Shown: positions 1 to 11,252 of the stretch, one piece after another
How positions within the stretch are numbered: position 1 is the first letter of the stretch
Layout: each line of letters begins with the position of its first letter
Assembly (NCBI GenBank): GCA_033964015.1
Contig: CM066913.1
Coordinates: 22,095,854-22,159,853 of the forward strand
Direction of reading: 5' to 3'
DNA length: 64,000 nt
Source of the DNA: Scolanthus callimorphus
Taxonomy: Eukaryota > Cnidaria > Anthozoa > Actiniaria > Edwardsiidae
Translations under genes and position numbers: made by a program
Notes under the pieces: model-generated
Told to the model about the DNA's origin: nothing
The model's input: the letters and a program-made list of their open reading frames with translations, nothing else
Database searches by the model: none

Positions 1-94
1 TTTAATGTTGCGGACGGGGTTTTGTAATCTCCACTGCAGTTGGGATTTTTTATTGTGTTAAATACTCACTTTAGATGATCTTTTAGTTATAGTA

Positions 95-1408
95 AGGCTG
101 CGCTCATAATGTATGGCGGGGGGGGGGGGGGGGGGGGGGTGGTGCAGGAGAAATTTTCAAGCGAGAATAAAGATTTTCTTATCCCCCTACCCATAGCAAC
201 ACCTATAATTAACGTATAGGGATGTCAAGGTACATGTATATGCTACAACACAATAAATTTACTTATGCAAGGCAGTCTTGATACCTAGTACTGGGCCTGC
301 ACTGTCTTCCAGAATGGGAGGTTACAGGTCCTTCATCTATCATAGGGGCATGCATTTCATCAGACTCGTATTCACTTTCTTCATGGGGATCTTCATCTTC
401 TGATTCGCTGTCAACAATAGCAACTATTTCGTCCTCACTATCATCATCTTCACTTCTTCGTCACTCTCATCTCCATTCTCTGTTTCCGATTCTTGAAGGT
501 CATTTTGAGAAATAGACTTATACTGTAGATGCTTGTTAGAGGAGTTAGTTGGCAAGCTGATATGCGCCACTATACGTGTAATTTTGTCATCTTTTAGTGA
601 TAAATGGTGGTGGCTGAAAAATTTGTCAAGTTCTTGAACAGTGAGTTTCTTTAAAGCGTCACGAGATGATGTTAGCTCTTTCCAGTCGTAATCTTTATAA
701 CGTTTGTCTTTGACCTGAGCTTTATCTCTTTTACGTTGCTTCGTGGGGATTTCTTTAGTCTTTTGAAGACACAAAAGGTGATTTAAGTAGGACCTAACAT
801 GATCTTCTTCAACTACATATTTATTAGAGAATTTTTTATGCTATCTGGGTCTTCTATACTAATTTTTTCAGCAGAAAACTGGGTAACTCTTTCTTTAGTT
901 TAGCTCTTGGGAGGAAGTCATCAACTGCACGACGAATTTTATTGGCTTCATCTTTGTACAGTGTTGTTTCAAAAACTTCTGTATTTGAACAAGGGAAGTT
1001 TCCCATTTATATAATCTGCAACAAAAATTTCACCTTAATGCTCTTACAGTTCTTGGGTATCTTTTGTGGGGAAGCTTTAAGTAGATTACACTCTTGACAG
1101 GCTCAAAGCCACTACGGAAACTGATATGGAATCTGAAGAGGAACAATCTGATAAATAGTACATCTTGTTGCACATTTCCTCAAAGTGTATTTGTTAACAA
1201 TTTTGCTAACACTCAATTGGGATAATATTGTTGTTATGAAATAAAACTGTTTTGTTCTGAAATAAAAGGTTATCCCTTTTCTGGTCTAAAAATTTACCAT
1301 CCCCCCTTTTTATTGAAAATATTTTCCCTATCCCCCCTCAATTTCACCTGCCCGCAGCCCCCCTCCCCCCCCCCCCCCCTCTGCCATACATTAAGAACGC
1401 AGCCTAAG
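95..1408. mobile_element. DNA transposon copy with G/C-run inverted ends
   Basis: The left end (about 95-140) reads GGCTGCGCTCATAATGTATG and then a run of 22 G. The right end (about 1362-1408) is its inverse: a C run, then CATACATTAAGAACGCAGCC. The arms match at most positions. Inside lies one short minus-strand ORF and no recognisable transposase, so this is probably a non-autonomous or decayed copy. No target-site duplication could be read with confidence, and the superfamily is undetermined. Confidence 0.6.
424..774 (-). CDS. Short ORF with SAP-like helical motif, inside transposon
   Basis: This 116-residue ORF has a basic N-terminus (about 1-25, rich in K and R). A segment at about 40-70 (LKKLTVQELDKFFSHHHL, then K and R residues) resembles the helix-loop-helix of SAP-type DNA-binding modules. 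The tail is acidic and serine-rich (about 90-110). Similar modules occur in proteins carried by invertebrate DNA transposons, and the ORF lies between the inverted ends of one. It could be a remnant of a longer element protein. No catalytic motif is visible. Confidence 0.35.
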   Translation of the reverse strand: MCLQKTKEIPTKQRKRDKAQVKDKRYKDYDWKELTSSRDALKKLTVQELDKFFSHHHLSLKDDKITRIVAHISLPTNSSNKHLQYKSISQNDLQESETENGDESDEEVKMMIVRTK

Positions 1409-2008
1409 CAATACTTACCGTTGTATACAGGAAGATTTAGTTGGACATGCGAGCCAAAACTAGAGTCTTTTCAGTATGTCGACAATTTTCGCAAGGCAAG
1501 AACAGCCCCAGGGATAACATTTTCGTCAACTACAGCCAACTACATTCGAACATTACCATAATTGCAGTCCTTCTCTTCATGAGTCACTACTACTTCGATT
1601 GTTATGATAATAATTGTCAAAGCATGCACTTACCTGGCGTGAGAGACCGTTTTGATTGATTGCAACACCGTTTTGATTGATAGTCCCTGAAAACTACTCT
1701 AAGCAATGGAGTTTTGGTGAATTTCCTCCCGAAATCGATGGAGAAATGACAAATAAAGAAACTGCAGTTCAAGAATATGCGAGACTCGTGAATGAAATTC
1801 GAGAAAATTGAGCTTAAACAAGGTCGATTGCCACAGTAAACCTCGTTTCCATGTCATTCAAAATGGCGCGCGCCCTTAGTGCATTCCGTCTATAGATTTG
1901 TTTTTCTTAGTATCTACTAAAGATAACTAAGCAAATCTTAACGACTGAGCTCTTTCTGGACTCCTCTAGCCTCTGCCGTAAAATCAGGAGCGCAAAATGT
2001 CACATTAC
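1409..2008. other. No gene recognised
   Basis: Two short overlapping plus-strand ORFs are present at 1313-1659 but have no recognisable motif and partly run through the inverted repeat. Nothing else is supported here. The next downstream exons of the SLC5-like gene would be expected in this stretch but were not found. Confidence 0.5.
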
Positions 2009-3895
2009 CTTTTGCATCTTTCAGAGTTTTAACACACATTATTCTCTGCACAGATGGTTGAGTGATGACCAACAGAGCAAGGAGTAGTATTGTCTGGCCA
2101 AATACTAAACCCCAAAATGTGTGACGAACCCGAGGATCTGGGCTGAACCTGAGACATAAAAAGACCATCTTTTTGGCACACCCACATCCTTCGAATAATA
2201 ACCTACGCATGCGGAGGAGAATTTATGCGAATCCCTTGCCACCTATGCCTGCCTTCCTTGAGAAATAAGGAACTAGATGTAAGTTCTATACCTATCCTGA
2301 TATTGAAATCCGTGAAAGGTTGATGTTAACTGAACATTCTTAGGTAACCCATTTATGGCTATCACAATACATTTCCATTCTCGTACCCAGAGCTCCCCGA
2401 CTCGTCATCTCGTGGGGGAGACTCAGGTAGCAACCATTTGAGGAGGGCCTTCGATGATTGGCTGATTTTGAAAGTTGGGGCATGCGCAGAAAATTATTTC
2501 TCTCAACGGCTCTGTATGTAAAGTCGCTCATACGTCAGTGGCTGTCACCTAAAGCTCTGGGATACGAGAATGACGCAATTCGATCTGCGTACTCGAAAAA
2601 GTTGAGCCTGCCTTGGTCCTTGTTGATTTTCCAGACGTTTTCTATACCTCCAACCTCAATACTTCCCTCTATGGCCACCATTACCATCCCAGCCAGCATC
2701 ACCAGTGCCTGGAACACATCCGTCCAAATCACCGCCCTCATTCCACCCTGTTTTGGGAACATGCATACTGATAAGGCCATTCAAGAGCTTTCTCTTGACC
2801 GGACGTTTCTACCTTTTATGGACAGTATTGTGGATTGCCTCAATTAAGTTGACAAATGAGGCTGCTCGACATCATAGATAGAACAATCATTGAAATTAAT
2901 TCCTCGCATATGGAAAAAGTGCTAACAGAGATGTTTGACATCTGTTGCAGTATAAACGATTCCAATCGATTCCAACGGTACCAAAGGTGCAGTTACTTTT
3001 ATAATAGGTTAGTATTTTCTATTTGCATAGATTGCCAACCTCTCTCCCATATTTAGCTATTTTTCTTGCAGCAAAGTATGTACGATAGACAGCGTAGACT
3101 AGATAACTAAAGACAGAAGGCGCAGCGAACACAAAGTCCTGACATGATAACTCCTTAGTTGCTCCTTAGTTTCGCCCCACTTAATAATGGTTCCACTCAC
3201 CAGCGCAGTATAAAATGTGAGACGTACAATGGAATGCCAGACACTAGAAACAATTACAGCGAAACGATCATCCGCTATCATGGAGTTTGAACATGTTCAA
3301 ATTCGACATGTTAGGTCATGATAGTTTTTATCGTTTGGCCGGCCGATGATAGTTCATGATAGTAAATCGGACAGCACTTTTACCCAAATGGCTTAATATA
3401 CCAAATTGAAGATGGCGTCTTCTAGAGAAGAAGACTAGGGTCGAGATGTTTTATCACGAGGCGTCCCATAAAGCCAAACAAATGGATAAAACATCAAAAA
3501 GATGGACAACAAGGGACGCGATCCCCAAGTGTTTACGCCATATCACTCGCGTGACATTTCAACTCTCATCCACTGTCATCCGCCATTTAGTTGGGACACC
3601 GCCAACTATCATCAGCTATCATTACCGTTTGGCTGGAGCTTAAGTTTTACTATACAGGAGCCAAGAACTTATTATCAAGACATATGAATGTTTGACCAAA
3701 TTCAGGCTGTGCTGTAACTGAGTTCGGACTCTAAGATTTGTCAACCGTATCGAATCTTCTGTGTTCTGACTATCGCCTCCTTAGAAATATTTTTTATTGA
3801 GAAGGAGCTCTGAACAAAGACGGGTTCTGGCTCCACTGTTTACCTGCTTCCATTGCTAGTGATGGAGCGTACATTACCACCGGCACATACAGGGT
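2009..3895 (-). pseudogene. SLC5-family Na+/monocarboxylate transporter fragment (four exons)
   Basis: Four minus-strand exon-like blocks resemble consecutive pieces of SLC5A8/SLC5A12-type sodium-coupled transporters, which are multi-pass plasma-membrane proteins. In order they are 3844-3895 (VVMYAPSLAMEA), 3201-3243 (ending LTFYTAL), 2593-2747 (GGMRAVIWTDVFQ, then a hydrophobic helix and RLNFF) and 2009-2148 (PDPRVRHTFWG, then SVQRIMCVKTL). Acceptors (tttgcag, ttctag, aaaacag, gtctcag) and donors (gtaaac, gtgagt, gtacgc, gtaatg) flank them. The 2593-2747 to 2009-2148 junction keeps frame. The 43-nt block does not: its N-terminal match and its C-terminal match are in different frames, and it is about nine residues shorter than the family. 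N-terminal and later exons were not found. It is either a decayed copy or a gene with an exon I could not define. Confidence 0.7.
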
Positions 3896-4319
3896 CTGCA
3901 AAAGAACGAAAACTACCATGACTCCTGACAGCCTCTAATCACCAGCTGAGGTTGAAAAAATGACAGTTTTCCTTGTGTTTTGCATATTAACCTGTCCAGC
4001 GAACAAATTATATCTGTTTTGAACGATGTGGAGAACAGCTGGTTTGGCCTACTTAATACATACGATACGTCTTACAAGATATAAAGTATACCACATTCTA
4101 GGCTGGGTTTCCAGCCGTAGTTGGTGTCGTTTCTAACGAATTCTCCCCCCACGAACAGCTGGGCGCGGGGTCAATTGGCCGTGTCCATGACGTCACCTCA
4201 TTGAAATTCATCAAATGTAAACAAACCGGGCGCTCAGAATTCACGTGCTCGCTGTTCGAAGTGTGTGGTTCCCACGCTAGCGTAAAAAAGTTTTACATTC
4301 TAGTTCTACGAAGCTTCGA

Positions 4320-4523
4320 TTGAAAATGGAAAAAAATATGTTGGAAAATGATACTATAGCTAAAGAAAGCTCTGGCTGTTTTATCTGCTGTAAGGAACAG
4401 TGTGTAGACATTGACCTGCAAAGTATACCAGATCAATATTTCTGCTGTTCGTGCCTGGCAGATATTAAAGTGCTACTAATGCTTTTTGAGAGACTTTTGG
4501 AGCAAAATCCTCTAATTATGTAA
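4320..4523 (+). CDS. Small cysteine-rich ORF, unknown
   Basis: This 67-residue ORF carries FICC and FCCSC clusters (about residues 20-50) that could bind a metal. Its last 20 residues (VLLMLFERLLEQNPLIM) are encoded inside the inner inverted-repeat arm. The opposite arm encodes a near copy of the same C-terminal stretch on the minus strand, so that part belongs to the repeat. I do not recognise a family, and it may be one exon of a longer product or not coding. Confidence 0.3.
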   Translation: MKMEKNMLENDTIAKESSGCFICCKEQCVDIDLQSIPDQYFCCSCLADIKVLLMLFERLLEQNPLIM

Positions 4524-5997
4524 TGAGCTTCTGTGAAAACATTTTTCGATTCGGTTAAATCCTGATTTTTGACGGATCATTTCATATTGGAACTTTCCCG
4601 CCATCTTTGAAACACTTACCAGTCTCCCGCACGGACCGTCTTCGCGCGGCCAAGATCAAAGTCATGTCCAAATAAGGACGTTCAAGGTTCAAGTCGTCTT
4701 CTCAGTTTACAGCATATTCTTCGCAATAATTCCCTAGTTTTATCGTTCTTTTGCGATGTTGGTATTAGGGGAAGGTAGGCCATTTATTGATATGTATTTC
4801 TTTGTTGCTTATGTTATTGATCTTTAAAGTTTATAACGTCAGAAAATTGAATGCGAGTGGAGATTTGAGATTTTAGTGACATACGGTTGCCGCCATTACC
4901 GTTTGTCACGCATTATTTCCGTCGAATAAAATAGCCTCTGTCTTCTATGAGGGTCCTTTATGGTGTGGAATAGCTAATATTAAATTTCAATGTCATACCA
5001 CACTATTTATAATAGTCGGATGATAAAGGACCCACGTCTAGAATAGCAAAGCCATTTTGAAACTGGCTTTCTTGAACGGCGCTACCGGAAAGAAGCACAG
5101 AAAATGTCGGGTATTGTTAGCGACTAAACTGCGAATAACTTGTGTGCAAATCCGAGTACTCTGTTGCACTCATAACAAGCCTTTCTCGCTTTCAAAATAT
5201 TACAAAGAATGAAAGATTCCCCAGTGCGCTTGTTGTGACAGGCATATGAAACAATCTCCAACCAAAAATTGTCGTTTTTCAACATCTCAGGCCAACACCA
5301 TATTTGGAATCATTTACCTTATAAGGAAGTGACAGGAGATCCTCTTTTGATAAGAATTTCGGTAAATGTAGCAAGAAAGCTGTGAAATTTTGAATGAAAA
5401 CTTGCAGGAATCACAGAGACTCGAGTTCTCCATCTGTCCACCATTGATTTTGGCTTGGTAACCACGCTAAAATACCCACACTAGCCCGCGCGCGACTCGG
5501 CCCAGTCCTCCCAAGTGCATTCGGCAAAAACGACAATCATTAATTGATATGTAGCACGCGCACCGGCTATCTTTGTAATGAGCCTGCGATCTCAAAACAA
5601 ACAAATGCAGTCAGCGGAGTTAAGTGTTTCAAAGATGGCGGGAAATTTCCAATATGAAATGATTCGTAAAAAAATCAGGATTTAAACGAATCGAAATTTT
5701 TTTCACAGAAGCTCACTACTTGATTAGATGATTTTGCTCAAAAAGTCTCTCAAAAAGCATTAGTAGCACTTTAAAGTGTGCAAACACTTTAAAGTGTGCA
5801 AACTTATTGGAGGAACGATTGAAAGGGAATTTTTCAAGCAACAAACTCAAAACAATCGGGTGAAGCGAGGACTCCCGGTCGACGCATCGTGCGCTCCGTC
5901 GAGGAAAGCTAACAAAACAGCAAGTCACCGAAGTTGAGAGTCAAAAGTATAGATTTTGGAGATGAGATTATCGGCTTAAAAGAATCACGAAGGAACT

Positions 5998-6450
5998 TTG
6001 ATTGAGCTGGAAGAGATCGAGAGCGCAAATACGTTGTACGGGACGCCTCGCAAATCCTACCGCTACATATGTTACAAACTCGTCCTCTACAAATGTTGTA
6101 GGCACGGCAAACAGTTCAAAATGTTGACTAACATGACAATGAATTTGCACGGGCAAATCGCTACTCGAATAATTCCTTCAACGGGAGTTTTGTTTCAGAT
6201 TAGTAATGTAGATAATCTGCAAACGAGAATCACAGAGGAGGATTTCGGACAAATATGCAAGAAAGTTGCTGAACTGCGTCCAGATTGGCACCAGCTCGGA
6301 AAGGCATTGGCAAAAAAGAGCTCGGATAAGCGTATAGCAGAGGCAGTAATGTCCAGTTCTAGTGTAAGAGGGTGCATATTTGCCTGTATGCAAACTCTAT
6401 CCGAGGAAGCAAACAGAATGAAACAGAATGTGAGAAACACAATATCCTAA
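5998..6450 (+). CDS. Unknown ORF, possible death-fold-like C-terminal half
   Basis: This 150-residue ORF has a basic, cysteine-containing N-terminal half (about 20-60, YICYKLVLYKCCRHG) with no match I recognise. The second half (about 75-140) contains ITEEDFGQICKKV, then PDWHQLGKAL, then a further predicted helix. That spacing resembles death-domain-like bundles (an acidic first helix, then W-x-x-L-G), which are common in anthozoans. The resemblance is weak and based on reading only. The ORF ends just inside the outer inverted-repeat arm and may be element-borne. Confidence 0.35.
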   Translation: MIELEEIESANTLYGTPRKSYRYICYKLVLYKCCRHGKQFKMLTNMTMNLHGQIATRIIPSTGVLFQISNVDNLQTRITEEDFGQICKKVAELRPDWHQLGKALAKKSSDKRIAEAVMSSSSVRGCIFACMQTLSEEANRMKQNVRNTIS

Positions 6451-6590
6451 TTTTACCACTGAAAATCTAGTGGCGGACTTCTGATTGGTCGAGCCAAACA
6501 ATGCCCAGCTCGCGCGCCCAGCCGTCGGCGGGGGGAGGAGCGCGGGCTCACCTTCAACCGCCAAGGCTTGAAACCGAGCCTAACCACATT

Positions 6591-7587
6591 CCTGCTCTTA
6601 CAGATAACTCTACAGTCGAATTAAGGTGAGCCAGTAAGCCTCTTAAGAAGTAAATCAACAATACAAAATTGTTCCATTTCATATTGCTGTCGCCTAGAAT
6701 ACTTATGAGATTGTTTGGCAGAATCCAGAATTTAATTTCTTCGATAAAAGCACATAAAAGAGAGTTCTATAGAGTACATTAAATGTAGAGTTGCAGCGGG
6801 GAGGTCATATGTAAGCACATTCTGTAGGCAGTATCCAATTTGTACAGAGCAGAAACGAGCGATGGAGCTGGGAACATGGCTGGCTAGCTGTCATAGTGGA
6901 TGTGCCAAGAGGTTGCAGAAAATATCACCACAATGAAGCCTATCCTTCTGCACAGCGATTCTATCGTGAGTTACAAGTCTCACTCAAAAATTGGTGCTTC
7001 TGGTGATCCGTGATGCACGATCCGTTTCAACAGACTGCGTTGCATCGTGTCTATTGGCAAAGCACATATCCTTTTAGATAAACGCATATCTTTTTAGATA
7101 TCCTTCCTGGCAAGAGCTTACATTCCTTAAGACGGAAGACTCCCGCTTCTGTCTTAGTAGGAAGGAATGGAGCGCCATCAAACAAATGGTAAAAGGCGGC
7201 GGCGGAAAGAGATTTAGCGGAGATTGGAGCAACATGTTTGCTAAAATGCTACAATTTCGAACCCGAGCTATTCTTCCAAAACAAAAAGAATGAAGATCAG
7301 TATCGGCAAGGGAAACTTACGATATTGCGCTGTCCAGATGGATATCTCCCTACCCGATGGCCAGCAGCACAACAGGGCATTCCACGTGTGTCTTACTTCT
7401 GCAGTAACCTCCAGAATACGACACGATATTTTTTAAAATAGTGTCGATCATAAAGGTAAATCTTCGAGAACGCTAAAGTGGTTCCTATTATACCCAATGT
7501 TTCGGTTAGTGAATGGCGTTTCCAGCTTACTTGTGCTATCGAAAACAACAGATTCTAATAAAAGCGGAGCTCGAATCAATTCATTGC
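6591..7587. other. No gene recognised; one unsupported 67-codon ORF
   Basis: A plus-strand ORF at 7238-7441 contains FEPELFFQNKKNEDQYRQ and CPDGYLPTRWP, which read like protein sequence. No family, splice sites or neighbours support it. The rest is unremarkable single-copy-looking DNA. Confidence 0.35.
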
Positions 7588-7995
7588 TGTCGAGGTATCG
7601 ACTTTTCTAGTTTTGATGACGTCATCGATGGCGTCACGCCACGTGACCTTGGTAGTGCTCCTTCCTTGCCTCTAAGATAATTTTACCCAAGTTTGGTGAC
7701 CTAGCGATGTTCCCTTCTTGAGACATTGACTTTTCTAGTTATGATGACGTCATCAATGACGTCATGCCAGGTGGCCTTTATGGTGCACCTTCCTTGCCTC
7801 CCAGATAATTTTACCAAAATTTGGTCACCTAGCGATATTGCCTTCTCGAGATATTGACTTCTCTAGTTTTGATGACGTCATCAATGACGCCATGCCACGT
7901 GGTGGTGTACCCCTTACCTCCAAGATAATTTTACCCATGTCTCGTCACCTAGCGATGTTCCGTTCTCGAGATATTGAATTTTTCTTTCTTGATGG
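7588..7995. repeat. Tandem repeat, about 125-bp unit, with CRE-type palindromes
   Basis: Three full units and a partial fourth start at about 7588, 7717, 7844 and 7964. Each unit runs (GA)TATTGACTTTTCTAGTT, GATGACGTCATC, a second (A)TGACGTCA or variant, CCACGTG-like, CCTTGCCTC, AAGATAATTTTACC and CACCTAGCGAT. The paired TGACGTCA sites match the CRE/ATF consensus. It leads directly into a GGACGGACACC-containing stretch and the terminal hairpin at 8079-8127, so it is probably subterminal sequence of that element family. Confidence 0.75.
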
Positions 7996-8078
7996 AAACC
8001 CTGTGGTGGTACAGGGACGTCGGACGGACACCGCACGCGTGTTCAAAAATCAGATACATACCTGTACATTATTCTCTT

Positions 8079-8127
8079 AAGTATGGAGCATCCGCTGGCG
8101 CGCTTCGGGCGCCGGTGCTCCGCTACA
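8079..8127. repeat. Terminal hairpin of a dispersed element family (third copy)
   Basis: The pattern is GTATGGAGC, a GC-rich hairpin with a CGCTTCGGGCG centre, then GGTGCTCCGCTA. The same order (GTATGG-GC-hairpin-CCGCTA) ends the element at about 28805 and, reversed, starts the interval at 33851. No partner left end was found upstream, so this is a solo or truncated end. Confidence 0.55.
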
Positions 8128-9257
8128 TAAGACGATCGCCTAACATTGTAGCCTTGGTATAATATGTAGGTCGCTAGGCATTAGCAAACATGGCTTTCAG
8201 AAGAAATAGCAAACTTACTCGAACGCAGGGTGCAATGAGCTCAAAAGGCCCTAGTGTATGTTTGATAATTGATGTATTTAGATTATCACCCGCCTTTATG
8301 AAATGGCACAAAAATACATTAAATTAACGAAGTTTTCGTGAGATGGCACTTACATATGTGAATATGAAAATCGCACTCCCAAAAATGCGAACACCGACCG
8401 AGAATCGCCTCTCCAAGTACTGAAGTAAAACAAAATAAATAAAATTAGCTTTTATATACATAACATTGGATTGGTCCCAGCGTTAGATAATACCATAGCT
8501 AATGAAGTGTCAGGTTATGAAACCTGACACCCTGTAATTGTACCATCTCTTTGTTCACTTTTTTCAGAGGAATCCTTTTGTCTGTGCAGGCTCAAGGTAC
8601 ATAAAATCAAACACCAGCCAGTAACATTCAGTGTACACTCAGGGCGTACATATAGATGGGCGTGAAAAACGATTGTGCAGAGTCAATATCACGTGTTATT
8701 TTATAGCTCGTGTTTTTTTTTTTCGATCAAAGCGCGCGCTCTGATTGGTACTATCATGGTCACGTGGTAACGTAAAAACTCACGTGTACCTCGCGCGAGC
8801 TACAATTCAAAAAATTGGGGCGACATCGCTAGTGCGGGAAATTTCGGACTTTTTTTTACCGTGTTGTTTCTTTTTGCTATACAATAAATAATTCCTCGAG
8901 ATTCTCGGAAAACAAAACTCGCTGTTTACCTTGGGAGCAGTAGTCATTAGTATAGGTCATCATACGACTTCGAGTTCAATTTGGGATTACTTGCACGAGT
9001 GCGTTTTTCAAAAAGTATCGAGCAATTTGTTTAGCGCCTCGGGCTCGTATTTGTGAATTTCCGAAGAAATATCCTAAACATTCAACCAAAATGTTGTGGT
9101 TTGGTTTTTTCAGTCGCGAAGGAAATCTACTCTGAACGCCGGCCATTTTCCCTCGCAACTTCAAGATTTGCCGCTTTTAGAAAGTCAAAATATGATTGGT
9201 TGACAATATTTTCTTTTGTTTATTATCCAATCAGAATGAGGTATTTTAAGCTAACTT
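8128..9257. other. No gene recognised; repeat-like AT-rich DNA
   Basis: Around 8735-8815 there are inverted GCGCGCGCT/CTCGCGCGAGC and CACGTG motifs near CTGATTGG boxes. Around 9175-9245 there are CCAATC/GATTGG boxes in both orientations. This suggests an old short element but I could not define its ends. The 62- and 93-codon ORFs here look like chance. Confidence 0.4.
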
Positions 9258-9330
9258 GCATTTTGTTACCTTTTTTTCTGCACTTTGTTACCATTTTTCT
9301 GCACTCTGTTACCTTAAAATTGCACTGCTC
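9258..9330. repeat. Short tandem repeat, about 21-bp unit
   Basis: Three tandem units of the type (CT)GCACTTTGTTACC followed by a T run, ending in GCACTG. Confidence 0.6.
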
Positions 9331-9740
9331 TTAGCCAATCAGAGTAAAGGATTTTTTCATATATAATATTAAGTGTATCATAGACCCTCTCATGTAACCG
9401 AACGTGAATGTAAATGGCATCAAACTCAAATTCAGCTTTCCGGGCTGTCCTTTATCTGATACGTACTTTAATAGTATTTTTTTTTCTTGCAAAATTCGAC
9501 GTCTGGATTAGAAAAGTTCAATGTTGTTGCTTTTGAAAAAGCCTAACGGATGAAACACGAATATTCCCCTGGATGATTGGAAATCAAGTTTACCAAATTA
9601 ATGCCATCTAGTTGTCTGAAGTATCTTGAGTTGAAGCACCATACATGATTCTGTGTTGTTTATGCATACTATTGGCCTTGCATTACTGAATCGTGTTACA
9701 CTACTGTGTCATAGCCGATTTAAGGCGTCACATGTGAAAG

Positions 9741-9764
9741 ACTTAAGGGTGGATTTACCTATCT
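9741..9764. repeat. Left arm of a 24-bp perfect inverted pair
   Basis: The arm begins ACTTAAGGGTGGATTTACC. The exact inverse occurs at 22347-22370, and a looser match (CGTTACCATGG versus CGTTGCTAAGG) continues inward. The pair brackets 12.6 kb that includes the whole Helentron. Confidence 0.6.
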
Positions 9765-10174
9765 CGTTACCATGGAGATCGTCGTCAAGGGCTGAAGACG
9801 CGCGCGCTCAAAGGAGCGGGAATCTTTTTTACTTCCGGTATTTTTTCTTCGGGGAAACCCGTACGAGTTGTTCACATTTCAAGAAGCTTCTACCTTTATT
9901 CTTCCGAATAACAATGTACTACTAGCTTTTTTTGTTGTTGACTCAAATTATCACAAAATAGGCTCGCAAAGCGTGCATGTAGCTACTGCGGTTCAGCGAA
10001 ACTGTTTTGAAGGTTTCACCCAGCCTAAATTTGCTTTGATGTTTTTCTACATAAGAAGGGTTTTTTTCGAAAGGGCTTTGTGCAGACACTTGCATTACTG
10101 CAGACTGCAGTGGAAAAAAGGCTCGACTAGTGCTTGACCTGTTTACTAAATATCAACGAGTTGTAAGCTTGCCA

Positions 10175-10461
10175 TATACCTATTTCAGAAAAGGTTGCAC
10201 CATCACAACTGTCTGTTGTAGCCCGCAATGCATCATGGAAGAAACTAAGAAGAGCGAAATTCTCGTGTAAAATCCAGTAAAATATTTATTGCGAGCAATA
10301 TTGTAGAATCATTTGGCATAAAGCAGGGTGATAAGTATGACTATTTGTCTTGAAAACCAGAGTCCATGATTCTGTTTTGATATAACTATTTTCTCCATAA
10401 CGCATCGCGGGCTACAACAGACAGTTGTGACGGTGCAACCTTTTCTGAAATAGGTGTATAC
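10175..10461. repeat. Palindromic MITE
   Basis: Arms of about 65 bp (10175-10239 and 10394-10461) are near-perfect inverses, containing TTTCAGAAAAGGTTGCACC and CACAACTGTCTGTTGTAGCC. They are separated by about 155 bp. No coding capacity and no clear target duplication. Confidence 0.75.
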
Positions 10462-11252
10462 ATAATACATAGAAAATGAACAACTATATAACAGCTTCAA
10501 AGGGAGGGGAACTTTGATTCGGCGATTATGTATTGTATAGTTTTGCTGTCTAGTTGTTGATGTTGGTTTAGGGGCCATTCCATCCGCAGCCCCCCTACTA
10601 TATATGTACGAAAGAGGTCGAATTTGGCTCCGGAAATACCCACGGAAGAGCAAATCTTCTACCTCGGAAATTGCAAGTTTGCGGGCTGGTCCCTCGGAAA
10701 GAACCACGGAAGAGCGATTTTTTCTGACATACCACCCTCGGAAAACTCTCGGAGTCGTGACCCCCCTTGGAAAAACACAAAGCAGATATTTAACGCAACA
10801 GTTTATTAAAATAAATGTTTGATCAATTAGTGTATATGCAACAAAACCAACAAGAAGCTAACATGTATGAATATAATATCAGGAAAGAAAGCGAAACTAT
10901 TTAAACGTGTAACGTGTCAATCGAGGAATTTGTTGAAACCTAATTAGATTGGTGAATTATTTAAGGTTTGCGTTGGGTTATCGAAAAGTTTAACTGATTC
11001 AAAGATTATTCCATTCAGTCATGGAACGTCACAGTAAATTGTTGTTGGAGATCTAGGATGGAGCTCAAATGATTTTTTTTTAAATAGTTCGATTGACTAA
11101 GGATAAACTTTATTAATTAACTAATACAACGACAATAGAAAACAAACGGATGTGAATGCTGAATAGCCTAGTTAAAAAGCCGATCATATTTTAACTGGTC
11201 CATTGTTAAATTGTAACCTTAGGAACTGAAATAGTTACCATCTCTCTGGTTG
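10462..11252. other. No gene recognised; flank of Helentron
   Basis: About 10625-10765 holds two loose copies (about 75 bp apart) of a CTCGGAAA...CCACGGAAGAGC motif. The remainder is AT-rich. The Helentron end must lie here or near 11250, but I could not place the terminal hairpin. Confidence 0.4.

Larger units (their letters stand above)
4095..6590. repeat. Nested inverted-repeat block
   Basis: There are two levels of inversion. The outer arms are divergent: about 4095-4165 (TAGGCTGGGTTTCCAGCC, then a C run and AGCTGGGCGCG) and about 6510-6590, the reverse of the same order. The inner arms are about 150 bp with roughly 90% identity: 4468-4622 and 5629-5773. An imperfect hairpin of about 140 bp centred near 4995 lies between them. 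This could be a composite of foldback elements. Two small ORFs sit in or next to the arms. Confidence 0.6.

Noticed and set aside
1441..1659. 72-codon ORF with DCYDNNCQS
   Set aside because: No motif, splice signal or neighbour supports it.
10309..10707. 132-codon minus ORF
   Set aside because: Runs through one arm of the palindromic MITE at 10175-10461; no recognisable protein.
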